Shown piece after piece: positions 1 to 11,909 of a DNA stretch of 64,000 bases. The stretch comes from Trema orientale (taxonomy: Eukaryota > Streptophyta > Magnoliopsida > Rosales > Cannabaceae), in NCBI GenBank assembly GCA_002914845.1, contig JXTC01000013.1, positions 1,350,475 to 1,414,474 on the forward strand. Direction: 5' to 3'. Below the pieces are notes generated by a model. The model saw nothing but the letters and a program-made list of their open reading frames with translations, made no database searches and had not been told where the DNA came from. Within the stretch, counting starts at the first letter, position 1. Every line of letters starts with the position of its first letter. The translations under genes and the position numbers were made by a program.

Positions 1-3000
1 AAGGAACAGTATGCAGTCTAATTTTACAGAAGAGGCTAAAAGGCATCTGCTTAGTTCCAAGAGCCAACAGCTAGATGAGTTGCGGTTTGATGGCGTGGAT
101 GACTCTAGGGAACTAAGGGAAGTGACATCATTAAAGATATTAAAGACAAAGAACAATATGCAGCCTAATTTTGAGAATGGGGTTTCACAGCTGGCACATA
201 AACTCAGTCAGGAAAAGACGTTTGCTCAAATTGGAGGGCATGCTGCTATAACCAAAAATGTTGCTCTATATCCAGAGATCAATGGTCGCACAACTGACGT
301 TCCGACACAAGGTTTAGAGAAGGTTTTTGAGTCTAACAAGATTCCAAGTCTTTATGAACGGCTTACTAGCTTATATGGCAAAGTTCTTGTTGTGAATACT
401 GTTCCTGTTGCAAAGAAAGTTGTTTGGATGCTTAGAAAATGGTACAGTCATCTTGTGCATGCATGCGATACAGAGGTATGAAAGTCTACTTTGAGTTTCA
501 AACTTTAATGTTTATTTACACAGATATGAGTCCAGTGAGAGGCATAGTATCTAGTTGCAATCTCAAACCCACGTACATACATGGTTACTTCTTTCAACAA
601 ATATACTGCTCTATGCTTTGAAACATTGAATAATTTCTAATAAGATGTCAACAGGTAGCCAAAATTGATGTGAAACAAGAAACTCCAGTTGATCATGGAG
701 AGATTATTTGTTTCAGTATCTTTTGTGGACCAGAAGCAGATTTTGGAAATGGCAAGTCCTGTATCTGGGTGGATGTACTTGACGGTGGCGGAAAGGAAAT
801 TTTAGCTGAATTTGCCCCTTTTTTCGAAGATCCCTCCATTAAGAAGGTAATTCATCTCTTTAATTGTATGGTGACAGTATCCATTTTTATTTACAAATTT
901 AGTGAAACTGCCTTCCAGTCAAAGAAAAACAATAAATTGGGAAAAGAAAAAATAGGTGGAGCTGCCTTTATTTCTTGACCACTTCTTGTTTCACTCGGTA
1001 TAGTTTAGTTTGACCAATGGAAAGTTGGTGCTTGGTCAATTGAGAAACAAAATTGAATGATGACAATTATTTATCCACATGTAGGTTTGGCACAATTATA
1101 GCTTTGACCACCATATTGTAGAGAACTATGGGCTTAAAGTTTCAGGTTTTCATGCTGACACAATGCATATGGCTCGTTTGTGGGATTCATCAAGGCGGGC
1201 AAAGGGTGGTTATTCTCTTGAAGCACTTACAGGTGATTCAAAGGTCATGTCTGGGGCTCAACTGTGCAATGAAAAAGAGTTGATTGGTAAAGTATCAATG
1301 AAAACCATATTTGGCAAGAAAAAGTTGAAAAAAGATGGATCTGAAGGCAAATTAACCACTATTGCACCTGTTGAGGTGCTACAAAGAGAAGAGCGAATAG
1401 CATGGATCTGTTATTCTGCCTTAGATGCAATAAGTACACTTAAGCTTTATGAGAGTTTGAAAAGTAAGCTATCAAACAAATCATGGGAAATTAATGGAAA
1501 ACCAGCCTCTGGAAAATCCATGCTTGATTTCTATCAGAAATACTGGCAACCATTTGGTGAGCTTCTAGTCAAAATGGAAACTGAGGGGATGTTGGTTGAT
1601 CGTGCCTATCTTGCTGAGATGGAAAAGTTAGCAAAAAGAGAGCAAGAGGTTGCTGTTAATAGGTTCCGCAAGTGGGCTTCCAGGTACTGTCCAGATGCCA
1701 AGTACATGAATGTTGGAAGTGACACACAACTGCGCCAGCTCCTTTTTGGTGGGATCCAGAATAGGTAAAAATTGCATGTGTTTCTCTGATAACTACCTTT
1801 TAAGATGTGGTTAAATGCAGAAGTTTAGTTTATTTATTTATTTTACTTTTATTTTTATTTTTTTAAAGTTGTTTTTTAACTGCTACTGGCTTCTTGCTGC
1901 GTCTCTAGTGTCAACTATACCTTTTAAGCCGACTGATTAAGGTGTTGATTTGATTTTAACTTCTTTGATGTGATCTATGACATTTAACAATATATATTAT
2001 TTATCTATTTTTAAAAAGGAAAAATAAAAGTGGCAAAAGAACTAAATTTTGTTGACAATAAGGGCATGATAGATTCCTGGTCTCATCTTTTGGATTTTAT
2101 TGTCTAGATATTATGTTGTATTCTTTGTAAGTTTGAATTTCTCCTGCTGAGGATTATGTATGGGGCCAGATAAGTTGTGCCCAAGGAATTTTGATAATTA
2201 AATTCATTGCGATGTGTCTGGCATTCATTATATTATTTGCTTCCAAGTTATGAAGCTGTATGAAAATCTAAAAAGTAGGTTATGGAGCTTCCTTCTTCCC
2301 CCCCCCCCCCCCCCCCTCTCTTATTTTTTATTTTTAGGCTTAAAGGTCTATAATCATCTCATGTGCTTTTCTCAAAATATAAGTCATCTACTTTTTCCAG
2401 TTTTTAAATGTGATTTGCTATTCTTAAGGCTTCTTTTTGTTGGAATGAATGCAGAGGAATTATCAGAAATTATTCACTAGTTTGCTTCTGGTGTGACTTC
2501 CCTGCAATGTTTATGTGGGTTTACTCTTAATATGTCAGGGATACTCAAGAAAATCCAAGCATAATTTGAAAGAAAAGGGGAGACATTCATAAATAAAAGG
2601 GAAACCTTCCTGAAGATTGTCATAATGCTTAAGGAGAGAAATAAAAATAATGTGAAAGTACCAAAAAGATATTAGTCACATGGAACTCTTAACTGTTTGC
2701 ATTTCCATAGAAAAGTTAGTTTGTATCCTATTCTTGTCAAGAGAATGCCATTAAAAGCACTATCCTGATACTGTCAATCTACTTGCGTGGATCTGAAGAG
2801 AAAACCTCTTATTTTAACTAGATATTTTACTCTTACAGAAAGGACCCGGATGAGAGTCTTCCACTGGAAAAGACTTTTAAGGTTCCAAACGTTGATAAAG
2901 TTATTGAAGAAGGGAAAAAAGCTCCCACAAAATTTCGCAATATTACACTTAAAAAAATCGATGCTGATTTTACTGCTGAGATGTACACAGCAAGTGGTTG

Positions 3001-5574
3001 GCCCTCAGTTAGCATAGATGCTTTGAAGATTTTAGCTGGGAAGGTCTCTGCAGAATTTGATTTCACAGATGATACTGAAGACTCACTGGCCGATGATGAA
3101 ATTGGAGACGATCTAGAAGCAAACACGGATGTGGTTTCGAGAAATCAAGAACAAGAAAAGCTTGATGTGAGCAAATCTGCTTATGGAACAGCATTTACAG
3201 CGTTTACAGAAGAGGCGGAGGGAAGAGAAGCTTGCCATGCCATTGCTGCTCTTTGTGAAGTTTGTGCCATTGATTCACTGATTTCCAACTTCATCCTCCC
3301 TTTGCAGGTGATTTCTGCTGCCATCCTTTTAATTCCCATATGAATACTGGTTTCAACTTTGTTTCCTCATGGGTCAGTCATCACTGCTTGGGTGGCCAAG
3401 GCTGCAAAGACCAACTATGATGTTCGATTTTAATTGATTTGTAATGGTAATTCAGTTAGTCCCCATAGTCATGTGACTCCCTTATATCATTGAGGAAACA
3501 ATCAAGATCTTAAGCTTATTGGAGATGCTTGTTTCTTTGTACCAGGGCAATAATATATCAGGCAATGATGGGCGTATTCATTGCTCGCTGAACATTAACA
3601 CAGAAACTGGACGCTTATCTGCTAGGAGGCCGAATTTGCAGGTTACTTTTACTACTTTGGACTATTCTTACTGTCAGTTTTAAGTAAGCATAACATAAAT
3701 TTTCTCAATAAGCATAACATAAATTTTCTCGAGTGATTCATACCATTCTATTTAATGACTAGGGATGAAGCTTGAGTGATCGTAGTTCTTGTTGATTGTT
3801 CTGATCGTTGAACTAGTCCAGCTTTCAGTCCAATCAGATTATTTCCTTCTCCAACTAACACCCGTTTGATCATATCCAAACTACTTTGGAGATTTTGGTG
3901 GTATTTATAGTTATTACTTTTTTTTTTCTCTGAATCAGAATCAACCTGCTCTGGAGAAAGACCGGTATAAGATCCGTCAAGCATTTATAGCTGCACCTGG
4001 AAACTCCCTCATCGTTGCTGACTATGGACAGGTAGGTTCTATGTCGTCAAGTTAGAAAAATGAGATTTCATCTGTTGATTAATATCGGTTCATATCACAG
4101 TTGGAACTTAGGATTCTGGCTCATCTTGCCAATTGTAAGAGCATGTTGGATGCCTTCAAAGCTGGTGGAGATTTTCATTCAAGGACGGCATTGAACATGT
4201 ATCCTCATATTCATGAAGCAGTTGACAAAAAGCAAGTTCTTCTCGAGTGGGATCCTCAACCTGGTGAAGATAAACCCCCAGTTCCATTGCTAAAGGTAAA
4301 ATGACTTGACTGTTTTAGTCCATTCAACGAAATAATGATATTCCTTGTAACTTTGTTCAAGAATTTTAGAAATTATATGTGAACAGGTTGAGTTCCTAAT
4401 TTATGTTCACTTCATTGGAAAGAACCAGATTTATTCAACTCAGGTTTTTCTACTCTAAATTCGTAGAAATTTTCTTTTTTGTTAGGATGCATTTGCTTCT
4501 GAAAGAAGGAAAGCTAAAATGCTCAACTTTTCTATTGCATATGGGAAAACACCAGTTGGTCTTGCCCGGGATTGGAAGGTACTGAAGGAATATTAGATCT
4601 AATTTAGTCGAGGATTTTGTTTCCCTCTCTCGAAAAACAAAAAATAGAAAAGATCTAAATATTGATCCAGTAAAGCTATGGTGGGTCTCAGGTTTCTGTA
4701 GAGGAAGCTAGGGATACTGTTGATCTCTGGTACAAAGAAAGACAAGAAGTTCTAATTTGGCAAGACAAGCGTAAAGAGGAAGCTCGCGAAAAAGGGTGTG
4801 TTCGAACCTTACTAGGACGGGCCCGCACATTCCCTTCAGTGGCTGGTGCTACATATTCTCAAAGAGGTCATATTGAAAGGGCTGCTATTAATACTCCTGT
4901 GCAGGTTATTCCTCTCTCTCTCTCTCTCTCTCTATATTAATACTCCTGTGCAGACTCTCTCTCTCTCTCGCTCATGTTTAACTGCAACAGGGTAGTGCTG
5001 CTGACGTTGCCATGTGTGCCATGTTGGAGATATCCAAAAATGCACGTTTGAAGGAACTTGGATGGAGGTTGCTTTTACAGGTTAAGTTCAAGTTATACGT
5101 ATTTGATCAAATGCATTAGCTTCCTTTGCTCAGTAATATAATTTCTTTCGCTAATGTTACTACCAGCTGCATCAACAACTGTGCCTGCTTTTCTATTTAG
5201 CCATCATGTTTGGATCTGCTCCTTTACTGTTATTTATATTTTCATAGTTTTGACTTGCAATTCTAGAGTTTGATTTTCTGGTCTGTGCTAAAACCTGCTT
5301 TTTGTCACCTAATTATTAATGGTTTACTAGAAAAAGTAAAGCCATCAAAACATCAGACTCACATTTTATCCCTGCCAACAGTTTTTGATAAATAATATTT
5401 TGCAAAAACCAGGTTCATGATGAAGTGATTTTGGAAGGGCCATCAGAGTCAGCGGAGGTTGCTAAGGCCATTGTTGTTGAGTGCATGTCGAAGCCCTTTG
5501 ACGGCAGGAATATACTGAAGGTAGATCTTGCTGTTGATGCCAAGTGTGCACAAAACTGGTATGCCGCCAAGTAA
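1..5574 (+). CDS. POLIA/POLIB-like: Plant organellar DNA polymerase I-like (POP), 5'-truncated by window edge
   Basis: Family-A DNA polymerase that replicates and repairs plastid and mitochondrial DNA in plants. Exons read here: <1-475, 655-846, 1085-1764, 2839-3307, 3546-3641, 3939-4031, 4101-4295, 4486-4578, 4692-4904, 4991-5080 and 5413-5574 (stop TAA). All junctions have GT/AG ends and phases agree. The 3'-5' exonuclease motifs are visible: CDTE (Exo I, at the end of the first exon), HNYSFD (Exo II) and YSALD (Exo III). Polymerase motifs follow: VADYGQLELRILAH (A), RRKAKMLNFSIAYGK (B) and VHDEV (C). The first exon is open to the window edge, so the transit peptide and N-terminus lie outside. 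The segment WDPQPGEDKPP between motifs A and B fits what I recall of the plant organellar branch. All catalytic residues expected of an active enzyme are present. Whether it is the IA or IB type cannot be decided here. Confidence 0.95.
2298..2316 (+). repeat. Poly-C run in polymerase intron
   Basis: An uninterrupted run of 19 C lies in the large intron between the exons ending at 1764 and starting at 2839, followed by a short pyrimidine stretch. It is a simple mononucleotide repeat and a likely length-variable or error-prone site. Confidence 0.85.
4886..4953 (+). repeat. Exon 3'-end duplicated inside the next intron, with CT microsatellites
   Basis: The last 19 nt of the polymerase exon ending at 4904 (TATTAATACTCCTGTGCAG) recur exactly at 4935-4953 inside the following 86-nt intron. 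The copy lies between two CT-rich microsatellites (about 4911-4933 and 4954-4970). The intronic copy ends in CAG but is followed by ACTC, so it lacks a 5' splice site. Its CAG could instead act as a decoy acceptor only 37 nt upstream of the real one at 4990. Confidence 0.9.
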
Positions 5575-6281
5575 AACATAATGGCGGTCATCTCTAATCT
5601 GGCTTACCGCTGAACTGAGGTTTCTTTTCACTGTGGGGGTTTCACGGACTAAATCTGTAAAGATCGAACAATTCCATCTGATTACCAGCTGGTATAAACT
5701 ATAAAGTGTGAACCAACGGAATCAACTATGTTTTGCTGGTGTGAAGTTTTCCATCGTCTAAGATGATGTGTTTGTCACCACCGGCCAAGTCAAGGACCCC
5801 TGTGGCTGTAATGTAATTCTTAAACATGGGGAAGCCCATCATTGTGCATACGAAATTGTAACCTGTTTAATTATGTTATTTTTATGTAATTCCATTGTAA
5901 AGGCAGATTATGTCTTAGCAAGAACAGAAATTTATGTATTACATAAGCCTCTTTGATCATCATCAGTGCACTAACACAAGATTTAGAATTCAAGGCTCTA
6001 AATAAGTACCAAACCAAGCAGCAATCGTAATTCATTAGCTTTTACTAAATCTTCCACAGAATACAAAGGCAAAAAGAAATATACATTCATTTCTAACTTT
6101 GATCAGCCGCTTCAGCGATGCACATGGGCTTTACGTCTTATGTTCAAACCTTAAGGATAGTTATTCGAGCAGCCATTTTCTGAAACTTGTGTAAAGTAGA
6201 TCATATATTCAAATCACCCCATGAAAAAAGGAAAAAAGAAAAAATAGTTGTAAAATATTTCTCATGCTGTGCATCTAGGAA
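5575..6281. other. Intergenic, 3' UTRs of two convergent genes
   Basis: No credible ORF lies between the stop of the organellar polymerase (+) and the stop of the SPIRAL2-like gene (-). The AT-rich sequence probably holds both 3' UTRs and polyadenylation signals. No repeat was recognised. Confidence 0.6.
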
Positions 6282-8033
6282 CTATTTCTCATGCTGTTGT
6301 ATATCAATTCCCCAGGCTGATGCTAACTGCATCACAATTTGGTCAGGCATTGCACCTTCCCAGTCCTCTGGTGGATCCATTGCCAAAGAAGCTTCATGTA
6401 AATTCAACAAAAGCTCTTTCTTCACTTCCATGGGAATGCCCAAGACATCTGGTCCATGTTCTAATACTATTTCTGTCAACTGCATGTGACAAAATCAGCA
6501 AAATTAGCAAAACCGAGTCTTGATTCAAACTATGACGAACTTTCATGAACGTGCATTTACACAATTTTGAATACCGCATCTTTTTACCGCTGACAAACTA
6601 TGAACAACTTTCATATGCAGCTTTTCATGAATTTTCACCATNAACCATAATGTGAATACTATTATTAACTTGCAAAACAATCAAACACTTCCAAGTCTTC
6701 AACTAATATTTTTATCAATTTTTTAAAAACAACTCGAAAGATCAAGCAAAAACCCAAGAAAGGTCATCTGTTGTAAGTGTAACTGAAGTTACTCAATTAA
6801 CAAAGTTGAATAAACGAATATTTGTAATTAGTATATTTTAACACAGCCAGTTAACAACCACTCAAAAAAAAAAAATGGTGACAACTAAAGAAGGATTGAT
6901 ACCTGTTGCATCCAGGCCAAACATATGTCAAACAAGTTCTGCTCTGGTAAAAATTGTCCAACGGCATGCAGGACCTCACTTGCTATTTCATTCGAGAGTT
7001 GGTCAACCACAGGACCAGATCTGTCCATCAGTTTTACAAGTAAGACATCGTCTCCTGTAGACAATACTTCAGCATATGCTGAATCCATATCACCCACATG
7101 AAGGGCATCCATTGCATTAGTCCAAGAAGTCCAGACCGGGTCTCGCTCTTGCTCAACATTATCATCTCCCATCGCCTCCGCAGTCAATTCAGGGATAGCT
7201 ACTCTGGCTGTGCGAGATGTTGCATGTCCATTGTCCTCTCCAGCCACCCGAATTGCTTCCAAGGTTGCCTCATCCTTTGAAGCCCGCCAGACACTCCTTG
7301 CAGAAGGTCCCTCGCCAAGCCTAACAGGTCCAGCCCCCTTATCCCAACCCCTCCGGCTGGAACCCTGATCACTCTCATGTTCTGCCTTTGGTGATCTATC
7401 TGAAGAACCACCAGCTAGAGCTCTCCGTGGGCCAATCTGCCCATTCCTAGAAGTACCATATGTTGGAAAATCCCAAGCCTCAGATACGTCTGGCCTCCAA
7501 GGAGGACCTCGTCCACGCATGCCTGAAGCAATTCCATCAGTTTGGGCAAATCTTTCCACAAAAGGAATCCGCCCATCACCACTCCTTCCAAACTTCACAC
7601 TAGAGTAATCAGGGAATCCATTATACTTACCTAAAGGCCTATTGGATCCGTCAAATCCCATTGCAAAGTTACTGCCTCTCCTGCCCGATGATATTGACAA
7701 ATCCCTTGCCATGTCCTCAACGACTCTCTCAAGACCCCTTACTCTGTTCTCTAGAGTTATCATGCTATCATGCGACCCACCCATGAAATCCTGTTTTTCA
7801 GAAAAGTTTTATCATATCATTAGATAAAGACTGAGTAGGAACAAATTTAATAGAACTTTGAGAATACATGCAACATGACAACATATCATGGCCCAATGGT
7901 CATTTCCACTCTCTTTGAGGGGAATGAGCCTGGGTTCAGCTCCTACTAGAGAATGCAGTTGAACCCACAGGCATGTAAACTTGTAGGCTTGTAGCATAGA
8001 TAGAAAGATAAAAAGAAATATATATATATGTAT

Positions 8034-8069
<36 letters not shown>

Positions 8070-10738
8070 CTGCAGCATATTCATCAGATGAGCTTGTTGC
8101 CTCTCCAGCTGTAGCAACTGCCTTTGGATCGCTAACCAATTTCCTTTATTGTTAATGAATGAGGCTTCAGATTGACCCTCAGTTTTGGAGAAGCCCACAT
8201 GATTACCAGATGATTCTCTTTGATTTAAATCATTGACTCTATCTATGTTGCGATATTTACTACTAAATGTTCCATGAGAATCATCTGACTGAACATTTCC
8301 TATGCGGTTTGGTCTACACTTTGAATCTGTATTATTTTGCTCTGATTCTTCCTCATTATTTGAGTTTGAAGAGTTGAGGTACCTACGAGGAACAACCACT
8401 TCTACAGGCAAATCATCAGAACCCCTTGTTTGTAGTTTCTGAAAAAATTCTGGGTTAAGCTCTTTGTCCGTTAAGACAGGTGCTTTCTTCTTCAATATTA
8501 CAACTGCTTTGTCTGGAATACTACCCCCTTTGGAAGCAGGGGAAGAACTATTGGACGTATCCTTCGCTGATGGCTCTTTTCTCTCACCCTTAGTATTTTG
8601 CAGCTCATCCTTTTCTGACATCTCAGTGAGCTGAGGATTTTCTTTATTCCAATATAATCAGAAAAGAAATAATCCAATTAGACACGAGGATCCAACAATT
8701 TGAATAACATAACGATTTTTTTTGAAAAAAGGAATATTTGCCTACCAGGATACGAGGACTTTTTGTCCTCCAGAGCTCCATCTCCTCCTTTCCCTGTAAT
8801 CTTTTTCCACAATTGCAATGCCTCTGTCATACTATCTCTGACAGGTTTTATCTGCAGAATGAACCAATTATGATTATTGGATGCTGGAAAAGATAAATAA
8901 AGTTGCATAACCCTTTTTTCAATTCCTAGTTGTCTGAGCATTGCAGTAATTCATACCGTTCTCAAACAATAATAACTAAATACAGGGAAAAGTTGCAACA
9001 GAATTATAACAGTTCTATGAGAACCAGAACTTTAAGTAGTTGTGATCAGCCCCCCATTTAGGGATGCCATAATCCTTTCAGAAACAACAGCCCTTGATTC
9101 TAGACTACAAGAACAATATTGGATCAGCTCATCAAAACTATAGTTGACCTTCCAGCCGGAAAAAACATTATGGGAATAACCCATCTCTAACCAGTAGAAA
9201 AGAAGGAAACTGGAACCTTGACCCGCAAAGAACCCTAAATTCTGATAATTATTTTTGTCACCTTCAGCATGGAACAGCAAAAGAATCTTTCCTTAATAAC
9301 ACCTTAAATCTACACGAAATAATTGATAATTGGAAATGATTAATACCAAAAACAAAGAAAAGAAAGAATTCATACTTGAGCAAAATGTCAGCAAAGAAAA
9401 AAAACTACCTTGTCAAAACGACAAGCCTCAAGCACAGTCAGCGTGGAAGCAGCACCATCAGTAACTAAGTTGCTTGAATGCAATGCTAAAGCAATCAATG
9501 CATCAGCTGCTGCTTTACGTGTTGCCCAATCCGAACTCCCAAGGCATTCATGAATACTTGACAATAGATTCTCCAAGCTCTGCGGTGCAATTGCTTTCAC
9601 CTGCAACAGTTATGTAACTCCTTGGAACTTGCCAACATCATAAAATCTCTAAAATATTGTGCTTTTACTCTATTCATACACATTGGAATACAACGCACAT
9701 ATGCTCCTCAATTATCAAGCAGAAAGCCTTATCAAAATAAGGCAATATGAAAAGTCAAATGGCATGGACATATCTGTGCATGAAACTTTCACATGTCTAA
9801 TGCATGAACCTATTTTACATGTAGTAGTATGTTTTAAGAAAGATATTACTACTAAATTCAATAATAGAATTTAACACCCAGCTATTCCAGCTAAATGAAC
9901 TAGCACAAGACTCGGACATTGTGTACGACTATAAGTCTACAATCAAACCTATAAAAGGGTCAAAATTTACACGTCACACAATTGAGAAATAAACCTGAGA
10001 TAAACTCGAAACGACAGGCAAAAGAGCCGCTTTGGCCTGAAAGTTGGGATTGTTAAGCAACTTGCAGATCCTGGGACACAGCTTCTGAAACGCAGCCACA
10101 GGCGGGTCCGTAGCGCACTCCACCATCTTAGCCATGCACAATGCCGCACCAGATTGTGCACCTTTGTTCTGCTCCCCCATTGCTTCAAACAAGGGCTTCA
10201 CAAACAAAGCCACCACTGACCCAAGGCCCCCATTATCCCCACCGCCGCCATTGCCATTCTCACCCTTCAAATACTGGGCCGACAAGGCCCCTATCGTGTC
10301 TCGACACGATTCTTTCACGGCAGAATCGGCGTCCTTGAGCCTCTTGACAATGTGGGCAATGATTTTGGTCAAGTGGGTCGACGTCGAATCGCCATGGGAG
10401 GCGCAAACCACGGCGAGAAGCCTCAGGGCCTCCTTCTTGACGGCGGGTTTCGGGTCGGTGGAGGCTTCGTAGAGGCAATTGAGAAGCATAGGGATGCCCT
10501 CCGGGGAGAGAGTCTGGATGATCTTCTCGAGGTCCTCGACGGCGATTTGGTAAGTGTCTCGGTCCGAAAGCTTAGAGAGAGAAGTGAGAATCCTTTGCTT
10601 GAGCTCAACCATGGCGAGATGGGATGAGACAGAGGACGAGGTGGCAGAGGATCTCAGGGAAGAAGATGGCGGTGGAGTTGAGCTTGACTGGTTTGGGGGT
10701 TTCGTGGGTTTTGAGGCTCTAGGTGCGTGAGAACTCAT
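6282..10738 (-). CDS. SP2L: SPIRAL2/TORTIFOLIA1-like microtubule-associated protein
   Basis: Plant-specific microtubule-binding protein family (SPR2/TOR1) that controls cortical microtubule dynamics and directional cell growth. Six exons on the minus strand: 10738-9995, 9600-9409, 8851-8746, 8641-8070, 7790-6903 and 6479-6282. They sum to 2700 nt, 899 residues, with consistent phases; from memory the family runs at about 860-900 residues. Residues about 45-320 form HEAT/TOG-like helical repeats (for example MVELKQRILTSLSKLSDRD). A Ser-rich basic linker follows, then a coiled coil near 515-560 spanning the exon 4/5 junction, and the conserved C-terminal domain ending in ASAWGIDIQQ. The exon 4 acceptor (ATAAAG) is weak, but it is the one that keeps the frame. 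The start ATG opens a Pro/Ser-rich leader. The gene is convergent with the polymerase. The SP2L rather than SPR2 assignment rests on remembered synteny with POP and LTD in Arabidopsis. Confidence 0.93.
8038..8068. repeat. AG/CT microsatellite abutting a 5' splice site
   Basis: About 15 AG dinucleotides on the plus strand. On the gene strand this is a CT tract beginning directly after the donor of SPIRAL2-like exon 4 (CAG|GTTCTCTCT...). A TA-rich repeat follows at about 8019-8035. Confidence 0.9.
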
Positions 10739-10783
10739 TGTGTGGCCAAATGGGTAGTTCTGTATATCAGTGAAGTTAAGTTA

Positions 10784-10970
10784 AAAATGGCTTCTTTGGC
10801 CAAAAAATGCCGATGGGTTTCTCTCAAAAAATGGCTTCTTTGCCCAAAAATGCAGATGGGTATCCCTCGAAAATGGCTTCTTTGCCCAAAAATGCAGATG
10901 GGTATCTCTCAAAAATGGCTTCTTCGGCCAAAAATGCAGATAGGTATCTCTGAATCAATGGCTTCTTGAG
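10784..10970. repeat. Tandem repeat of about 43 bp, 4.4 copies, in SP2L upstream region
   Basis: Copies begin near 10784, 10827, 10870 and 10912, with a partial copy at about 10953. Each contains ATGGCTTCTTTG, then CCAAAAATGCAGATGGGTA and a CTCTC segment. Copies differ by a few substitutions. The array starts about 45 bp upstream of the SP2L start codon, so it lies in the 5' UTR or core promoter. The plus-strand ORF across it is only a by-product of the repeat period. Confidence 0.9.
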
Positions 10971-11909
10971 CTCTTTGAGATCGAGGAAGAGAGAGAAAGA
11001 ATTGGGGTGGAGTGAGAGTCAAGGCTTTAGTAAACAATCATTTGAAAGGAAAATCGAAACATACGGCGAATGAGATCTGGGTGGGAGTGAGTGAAGCAAA
11101 AGGAGAGAGCTTTACCCGTGAAAAGGCCAAATATTTGGGCCAACGGTGGTAATTTGCAATGGAGCCTAAACCGGGCTGTTCAATTTCATTTTTTGTGTTT
11201 GAATAATGAGAGGCTTTTCTTGGCTTTGATGTGAACACTTTTAATCTTGGCCGTTGATCGTGTATGACTTTTGTTTTGATGGTTAATATTTTAAGAGGAT
11301 CGTGGGAGGCCAATCATGTTAGGCGCAGTGGCCAGTGAGAGGACCCCCATAAATATGAGGCTGCACATGGAGGATTGGACATCGAAATTTGAAAAATAAG
11401 CAATTAAGCGTGGTGGTTAGGCGTCTATTAAGAGTTGGAATTGGCATTAGGAGAGAACAGGTTGGTGATGGAGATGGAATTTCAGTAAAAAATGATTTGA
11501 TTTCATATCTTAGTATGATTAAAGAAATAGTAGGAAAATTAAAATAAGTCCAATTTAAATAGACATGAAGAATAATGCCATCGGAGAATAATAACCCAAA
11601 TGACTAGCAACTCAAAAGTTCTGTTTTATTTTGTTTATAAAAAACGTGTATTTTTATGTATAGGATGGCTTTTTATTATGGTTCATGATTGTTGAAGACT
11701 GTACTTTGTTCTTTAAAAAAATAAAGTCTCCACTCTATGCAATTCGAAACCAGCAAATCAAGATTTAATGAACTGATTCACAATTACATATACTTGTACA
11801 AAGATCAAACTGAAATGTGGAGCAAATGAGGCCTTCTTTGGGCCTTAAAAGTGTCCCTGTAGGGCCTTAAAAGGCCTGCTTTTAATTCAGTCTCTCTTTC
11901 GAACCAGGC
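10971..11909. other. Promoter-side intergenic sequence without recognised gene
   Basis: AT-rich sequence upstream of SP2L. It has a GAGA-rich patch at about 10982-11000 and no ORF with family features. It probably includes the SP2L promoter. Confidence 0.45.

Noticed and set aside
2833..3126. Minus-strand Ser-rich ORF in the polymerase gene
   Set aside because: It is the reverse complement of the polymerase exon 2839-3307.
10134..10627. Several plus-strand ORFs opposite SP2L exon 1
   Set aside because: They are antisense shadows of a GC-rich coding exon and have no family features.
10727..10969. Plus-strand ORF with repeated KWLLCPKMQMGI
   Set aside because: It arises because the 43-bp tandem repeat happens to stay open; it overlaps the SP2L start region on the other strand.
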